A DNA stretch of 16,378 nt, from assembly GCA_031266955.1 (NCBI GenBank), contig JAISAA010000024.1:1-16378 (forward strand), read 5' to 3'. Origin of the DNA: Oscillospiraceae bacterium (lineage in GTDB: Bacteria; Bacillota; Clostridia; Oscillospirales; Oscillospiraceae). This document shows positions 13,513 to 16,378 of the stretch, in pieces (position 1 is the stretch's first letter; the number at the start of each line of letters is the position of its first letter). The translations under genes were made by a program, and so were the position numbers. The notes beneath the pieces were generated by a model that did no database searches, had not been told where the DNA came from, and was given only the letters and a program-made list of their open reading frames with translations.

Positions 13513-14586
13513 CTACGCCTCCGCCACGGCGAATTTGCGGAACACGCCGAGCCCGACAAGCTGTTCTACGACCTGCTCCGGCGCCGCGCGCTCGTATTTC
13601 GGCGCGCCGCCGAGCGTTTTTATCCCGTCCTCCGTCATCCTGCCGGTCTTGTTGCTGAATTTATTGTAGAAAAGCGCCACGCGAGGCAGCAGCGCTATAT
13701 CCGCGCTTTGCTCGATGAGCCCGAGCGCCCTGTACGCCCGCGTGAGCTTCATATTTGAAATTTCGGAGCCGTCGGACACCAAAACGATCTCCGTCGCCAG
13801 ACGGAAAACCTCCATCGCGTTGCCGCCGAGCGAAAAATCGACGTCGATAATTATGCCGTCGTATATCCCGGAGAGCTTCAGCTCCGTTATCAGCCGCCGC
13901 GTCTCCTCGGCGTTCAGCTCAGCCATATCAAGCGCCGTTTCCGGCGGCGAATAAAAAAACACGCCGGAGGCGTCTCTCTTAGCGCCGCTTTCAAGCTTCA
14001 GCCGCAGCCCCGATTTTTTGCTTTTCAACGCGAAAATGACGTCGCCGAAGCTTGTCTGCCCCTCGCCGGAGAAAAACGGCGCCGAGCCGCCGAACGCCTC
14101 TAAATTGAGATACAGCGTCCTCTTTCCGCCGAGCGCGAAGCTCCTGGCGCACGCCGCGGCCGAGGACGAGCTGCCGACGCCGCCCGCGGGAGAGGCGAAC
14201 GCGACGACGCGCACGCTTGAGCCGTCGTCAGCCCGTATACCTATCGCCTCCGAAACATTTTCAGAGTAGATATCGAGCGCCGCCCTGTAAATAGCGTCGA
14301 TCTTTTGATATTTGCATATCGCGGGCCGGTCGCCGTAGGTCTCGACGGTCGGCGATTCGACGAAATACGCGAAGCCGCAATTGCGCGGAAGCCTCTTAAA
14401 ATCTATATCAAAGGCGCTGTCGGCAATGAAAACGTCGATCCGCGCGCTTTCCAGCCCGTCAAGCGCGGCGGCGGCGTCCGTAAACGAATAAATCTCAAGT
14501 TTGTCCGGAAATCTGGCCGTCAAAGAGGCCGTTATGCGATCCAGATAATTTTTGTCGCCGTCGAGAAGCGTCAGCTTGATTTTCAT
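13513..14586 (-). CDS. tadZ: TadZ/CpaE-like localisation protein with degenerate ParA/MinD-type ATPase domain
   Basis: The 357-residue protein has an atypical receiver-like domain (1 to about 115; LTLLDGDKNYLDRIT, then IDVFIADSAF) joined to a ParA/MinD-like ATPase domain (about 123-340). This layout defines TadZ/CpaE, which places the Tad machine at a cell pole or focus. The expected deviant Walker A (xKGGxGK-T/S) reads SPAGGVGSSS (132-141): the first Lys is Ala134 and the second is Ser139, so both nucleotide-contacting lysines are missing. The later DGIIIDVDFSLGG strand and EIVLVSDGSEISNMK resemble the Walker B and adenine-side regions. It is the first gene of the operon, about 30-40 bases after the perfect-consensus promoter, with GGGAAGG nine bases before the ATG. 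It may bind nucleotide weakly or act as a pure scaffold; that is inference. Confidence 0.88.
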   Translation of the reverse strand: MKIKLTLLDGDKNYLDRITASLTARFPDKLEIYSFTDAAAALDGLESARIDVFIADSAFDIDFKRLPRNCGFAYFVESPTVETYGDRPAICKYQKIDAIYRAALDIYSENVSEAIGIRADDGSSVRVVAFASPAGGVGSSSSAAACARSFALGGKRTLYLNLEAFGGSAPFFSGEGQTSFGDVIFALKSKKSGLRLKLESGAKRDASGVFFYSPPETALDMAELNAEETRRLITELKLSGIYDGIIIDVDFSLGGNAMEVFRLATEIVLVSDGSEISNMKLTRAYRALGLIEQSADIALLPRVALFYNKFSNKTGRMTEDGIKTLGGAPKYERAAPEQVVEQLVGLGVFRKFAVAEA

Positions 14587-14622
14587 ATTTCATCGCCTTC
14601 CCATTATTTATTATTAAGGGAT

Positions 14623-14652
14623 ATTATAACTGATTTAGCGGTATTTTGTCAA
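14623..14652 (-). promoter_or_regulatory. Consensus sigma-A promoter of the tad operon
   Basis: On the minus strand a perfect TTGACA (14647-14652) and perfect TATAAT (14623-14628) are 18 bases apart. Transcription should start around 14616, giving a leader of about 30 bases with GGGAAGG nine bases before the TadZ-like ATG. Two A6 tracts (T6 on the minus strand) 20 bases apart lie just upstream and may bend the DNA or act as an UP element. No operator is evident. Confidence 0.85.
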
Positions 14653-14684
14653 ATATATTTTGCGAAAAAAGTCGCTTTTCGGCG

Positions 14685-14711
14685 AAAAAAGAGCCCGCGG
14701 TGCGCGGGCTC
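14685..14711 (-). terminator. Intrinsic terminator of the toxin-antitoxin operon
   Basis: GAGCCCGCG (14691-14699) and CGCGGGCTC (14703-14711) form a perfect 9 bp stem with a three-base loop. On the minus strand it is followed directly by TTTTTT (14685-14690). It ends transcription from the toxin gene and insulates the tad promoter about 30 bases beyond. Confidence 0.92.
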
Positions 14712-14845
14712 CCGTCGCTTCATATCGAGCCGCGCCTTGCGGCGCAGGCAAGTTTTATTGCGGGCTTCGTTTCTTTATCGAAAAACTTTTTTCGCCCGCG
14801 CGGCGGGGAAGGTGACTGCAAAGGCGTATTATCAGAAACAAGCTA
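14712..14845 (-). other. Structured 3' region between the toxin stop and its terminator
   Basis: There is no credible gene here. On the transcribed (minus) strand, GCGGGC and GCCCGC (14794-14799 with 14760-14765) can pair across about 28 bases that have some further complementarity, and GCGCC/GGCGC (14732-14745) forms a second small hairpin ahead of the terminator. It is most likely a folded 3' untranslated region. A small RNA released from it is possible but unsupported. Confidence 0.35.
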
Positions 14846-15235
14846 TCAAATAGACAGAAAATCTGCCGGGGTCAGTATGAACGCTTCATCGGAGTAGTGC
14901 TTCTTGTTCCCCGTCACAAGGTAGGCTCCCGCGCTTTTTGACGTGTCATAGAATATGCGGTCGTCCTCGTCAACCATGTAATGGGCGCTTGGCGTCGGTT
15001 CTATCCGCGCCCCGTGTTCCTGAATGGCTTCGAGCACCTTTGACGCTTCTTCTGCCGGGATTTTCAAATGCGGCCTGAACAGGACATCGCAGTATTCCGC
15101 AAGGATTTTCGAGCTGTACACCACTTTCAGGTTTTCCGTCAGAAACATCCTATATATCTTCGCCGGATTGCCGAGCGGCGAAAGCAAAGCGGAAACAAGG
15201 ATATTCGTGTCAAGCACTACGGAAACGCCCGTCAT
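14846..15235 (-). CDS. PIN-domain toxin of a type II toxin-antitoxin pair (COG1569-like)
   Basis: The 129-residue protein is a single PIN domain, a metal-dependent RNase fold. It opens SVVLDTNILVSALLSP, with the invariant Asp9; Glu47 lies in SSKILAEYCDVL, and the DEDDRIFYDTSK segment supplies Asp89/Asp92. The last motif reads VTGNKKHY, so the fourth acidic position is Asn110 rather than Asp, a variant I recall from PIN proteins of this group. Length matches the family (about 130-145). The ATG overlaps the antitoxin TGA by four bases (ATGA), a typical coupled arrangement. The product should cleave RNA when the antitoxin is degraded; the target is unknown. It is closer to the PIN-family toxins annotated beside RelB-like antitoxins in clostridia than to classical VapC. 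Confidence 0.88.
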   Translation of the reverse strand: MTGVSVVLDTNILVSALLSPLGNPAKIYRMFLTENLKVVYSSKILAEYCDVLFRPHLKIPAEEASKVLEAIQEHGARIEPTPSAHYMVDEDDRIFYDTSKSAGAYLVTGNKKHYSDEAFILTPADFLSI

Positions 15236-15558
15236 ACATCGGCCTTTGCCTTGCGTTCTCTGCGAACCGCCGCGATTTCCGCGTTGATGTCGTCCATCGT
15301 CATCTTGTCCGTTCCGTTCCGGACGGACGCTTGCCAGATACGCTCCGAAGCCGCCATCGCTTCCGCCATTGTCACCCCGCGCCCGCCGTCCGCCGCGTCC
15401 AGAGAAATCTCGAACGGTATTCTCTTTTGCCTTACAGCCTGACGCACAAATACGATGATCGCCGTGGTCAGGTTCATTCCGAGGGCGTTGAAAACCATGT
15501 CGGCCTCGTCCTTCAAGCCGCGGTCTATCCTGATGCTCAAATTTGTTGTTTCAGCCAT
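15232..15558 (-). CDS. RelB/DinJ-family antitoxin
   Basis: The 108-residue protein begins TTNLSIRIDRGLKDEADMVF followed by NALGMNLTTAIIVFVRQAV and RQKRIPFEIS. This is the ribbon-helix-helix DNA-binding domain and signature of RelB/DinJ antitoxins (residues about 4-53): the strand LSIRID binds operator DNA as a dimer. The C-terminal half (55-108) is charged and Ala/Met-rich and would wrap the toxin. It is the first gene of a two-gene operon, translated from ATG 15556-15558 with AAAGGAG nine bases upstream. It should neutralise the PIN toxin encoded next and autorepress its own promoter. RelB/DinJ is classically paired with RelE/YafQ RNases, so pairing with a PIN toxin is a mixed-family arrangement. 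Confidence 0.88.
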   Translation of the reverse strand: MAETTNLSIRIDRGLKDEADMVFNALGMNLTTAIIVFVRQAVRQKRIPFEISLDAADGGRGVTMAEAMAASERIWQASVRNGTDKMTMDDINAEIAAVRRERKAKADV

Positions 15559-15589
15559 TTTGTTTCACTCCTTTATGCGTTATGCTCGT

Positions 15590-15618
15590 ATTGTAACAGA
15601 ATGTCTTTGCAATGTCAA
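15590..15618 (-). promoter_or_regulatory. Promoter of the toxin-antitoxin operon
   Basis: On the minus strand TTGACA (15613-15618) and TACAAT (15590-15595) are 17 bases apart, with TG one base before the -10 (extended -10). It lies about 30 bases before the antitoxin ATG. The -10/leader region contains the short repeats GCATAAC-GCATAA, and AATGTC occurs twice near the -35; either could be antitoxin-binding half sites. Confidence 0.82.
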
Positions 15619-15624
15619 TACGCG

Positions 15625-15642
15625 GCACAATATATTTTGTGC
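15625..15642. promoter_or_regulatory. Inverted repeat upstream of the toxin-antitoxin promoter (possible operator)
   Basis: GCACAA and TTGTGC flank a six-base AT-rich spacer, forming a symmetric site just upstream of the antitoxin -35 box. It sits between the divergent antitoxin and surface-protein genes, so it could bind the antitoxin or another regulator. Symmetry is seen; function is inferred. Confidence 0.4.
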
Positions 15643-15841
15643 AATATCAGATGTAAAAATTCTGTTCGCAAAAACATATCGTCTCCCAACCTTAAAATTC
15701 GGAAAGCTTCCGCTCTTTGCGCTGAAAATTTGCTATTATGAAATTAACGTCCCGTAGGGGCGGGCCTGCGGGGTATCGGTTTCTATAGGTCTATATCCAT
15801 AAATTATCAAGTCAACGACGCAATAAGGAGAGCGGAACACA

Positions 15842-16378
15842 ATGAATACACACAAAACTTTTGGCGGAAAAATCCTCGCCCTGCTGCTGACTGCGGTAAT
15901 GACGCTCGCGCTGATGCCGCTGACGGCGGTTCCCGCGTATGCGGAGGGCGGCAGTGTCACCACCGAAGCCGACCTCATCTCCGCGCTGCAAAGCGGAACG
16001 GCGTCCACCATCACGCTGGGCGGCAACATCACGCTATCGAGCCAAACAGTCGACATGGGCGCAAGCCACACGATTGAAACAGGCGGCTTTACCCTCACCG
16101 TATCCGGCGGCGAAAACTACTCGACCGGCGGGAGAATCGACTTGAAGACACATACATTGACGTTAAACGGAAATGCCGTTATAGAGAGTGTTCAGGGCAT
16201 ACGTTCCGCGAACGGAATGCTGAACCTCGAAAATGTTACCGCGACACTTAAAATCGCCAACAGCATATATGCGGGAACGGTTAATGTGAATAGCGGCGCA
16301 ACCGTTAATTTGAACTCAGACAGGAGCGATGGGCTCGGCGGGAGCTTGTTGACGCTGCAAAACAGTACCTATTCGTTA
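15842..16378 (+). CDS. Secreted surface protein, N-terminal fragment (cut by window edge)
   Basis: The frame is open from ATG 15842-15844 to the edge (179 codons), behind AAGGAG. The first 34 residues form a classical signal peptide: basic MNTHKTFGGK, a hydrophobic core ILALLLTAVMTLALM, and a signal-peptidase-I-like site AYA before EGGS. The mature part is rich in Thr, Asn, Gly and Ser and shows short repeating strands such as TITLGGNITL, TLTVSGG, TLTLNGNAVIE and GTVNVNSGATVNLNS. This periodicity suggests a right-handed beta-helix (pectin-lyase-like), as in large clostridial surface or adhesin-like proteins. The rest, including any cell-wall anchor, is outside the window. It is the only plus-strand gene, divergent from the toxin-antitoxin operon across 283 bases. 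The function is not identifiable; substrate or host binding is a guess. Confidence 0.85.
   Translation, partial: MNTHKTFGGKILALLLTAVMTLALMPLTAVPAYAEGGSVTTEADLISALQSGTASTITLGGNITLSSQTVDMGASHTIETGGFTLTVSGGENYSTGGRIDLKTHTLTLNGNAVIESVQGIRSANGMLNLENVTATLKIANSIYAGTVNVNSGATVNLNSDRSDGLGGSLLTLQNSTYSL

Noticed and set aside
12399..13658. 419-codon plus-strand open frame
   Set aside because: It is antisense to the TadA gene and the end of the TadZ gene, Ser/Arg-rich with no recognisable motif, and has no ribosome site; the TadA motifs on the other strand are unambiguous.
15736..16098. 120-codon minus-strand frame at the right end
   Set aside because: It is antisense to the signal peptide and beta-strand repeats of the plus-strand surface protein, which has a clear ribosome site.

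Overview
The window is most likely from the chromosome of a GC-rich clostridial Firmicute, probably a gut-type Oscillospiraceae, Christensenellaceae or similar lineage. This is inferred from gene families: a Flp1-like pilin, DUF5702 and DUF6382/FHA proteins, a WG-repeat protein, a BspA-type leucine-rich-repeat lipoprotein and consensus sigma-A promoters. No rRNA or other phylogenetic marker is present, so the taxon is not proven.

Nearly everything is on the minus strand, so the window reads from right to left. At the far right, a secreted surface-type protein (15842 to the edge, plus strand, cut off) diverges from a RelB/DinJ-type antitoxin and PIN-domain toxin operon (15558 to 14846). That operon ends at a strong intrinsic terminator (14685-14711). 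A perfect-consensus promoter just beyond it (14623-14652) starts the first block of a Tad (tight adherence, type IVb pilus) locus: TadZ/CpaE-like localisation ATPase, TadA/CpaF motor ATPase, TadB and TadC platform proteins, a Flp1-like pilin, a TadE-like pseudopilin and a 1068-residue DUF5702 pilus-associated protein. A GC palindrome with a short T-run (6153-6174) follows.

A lipoprotein with BspA-type leucine-rich repeats (6123-5260), whose core is AT-rich, separates the two pilus blocks. A second promoter (5203-5231) precedes block two: a second, larger TadE-like protein with a duplicated leader motif, the A24 prepilin peptidase that should process the pilin and pseudopilins, a membrane-anchored TPR-like/WG-repeat protein, a DUF6382-FHA protein and the first 38 codons of a PP2C-type phosphatase running off the left edge.

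Taken together, the locus looks like one envelope machine (motor, platform, pilin, pseudopilins, peptidase) with a lipoprotein that may sit at the surface and a phosphothreonine-reading and phosphatase pair that could regulate it. The most unusual details are a TadZ lacking both lysines of its deviant Walker A motif, the duplicated leader motif in the second TadE-like protein, a pilin without Glu at +5, a candidate phosphoacceptor motif before the FHA domain, and local AT-rich patches in the lipoprotein and DUF5702 genes. I see no tRNA, rRNA, CRISPR array, transposase or riboswitch.
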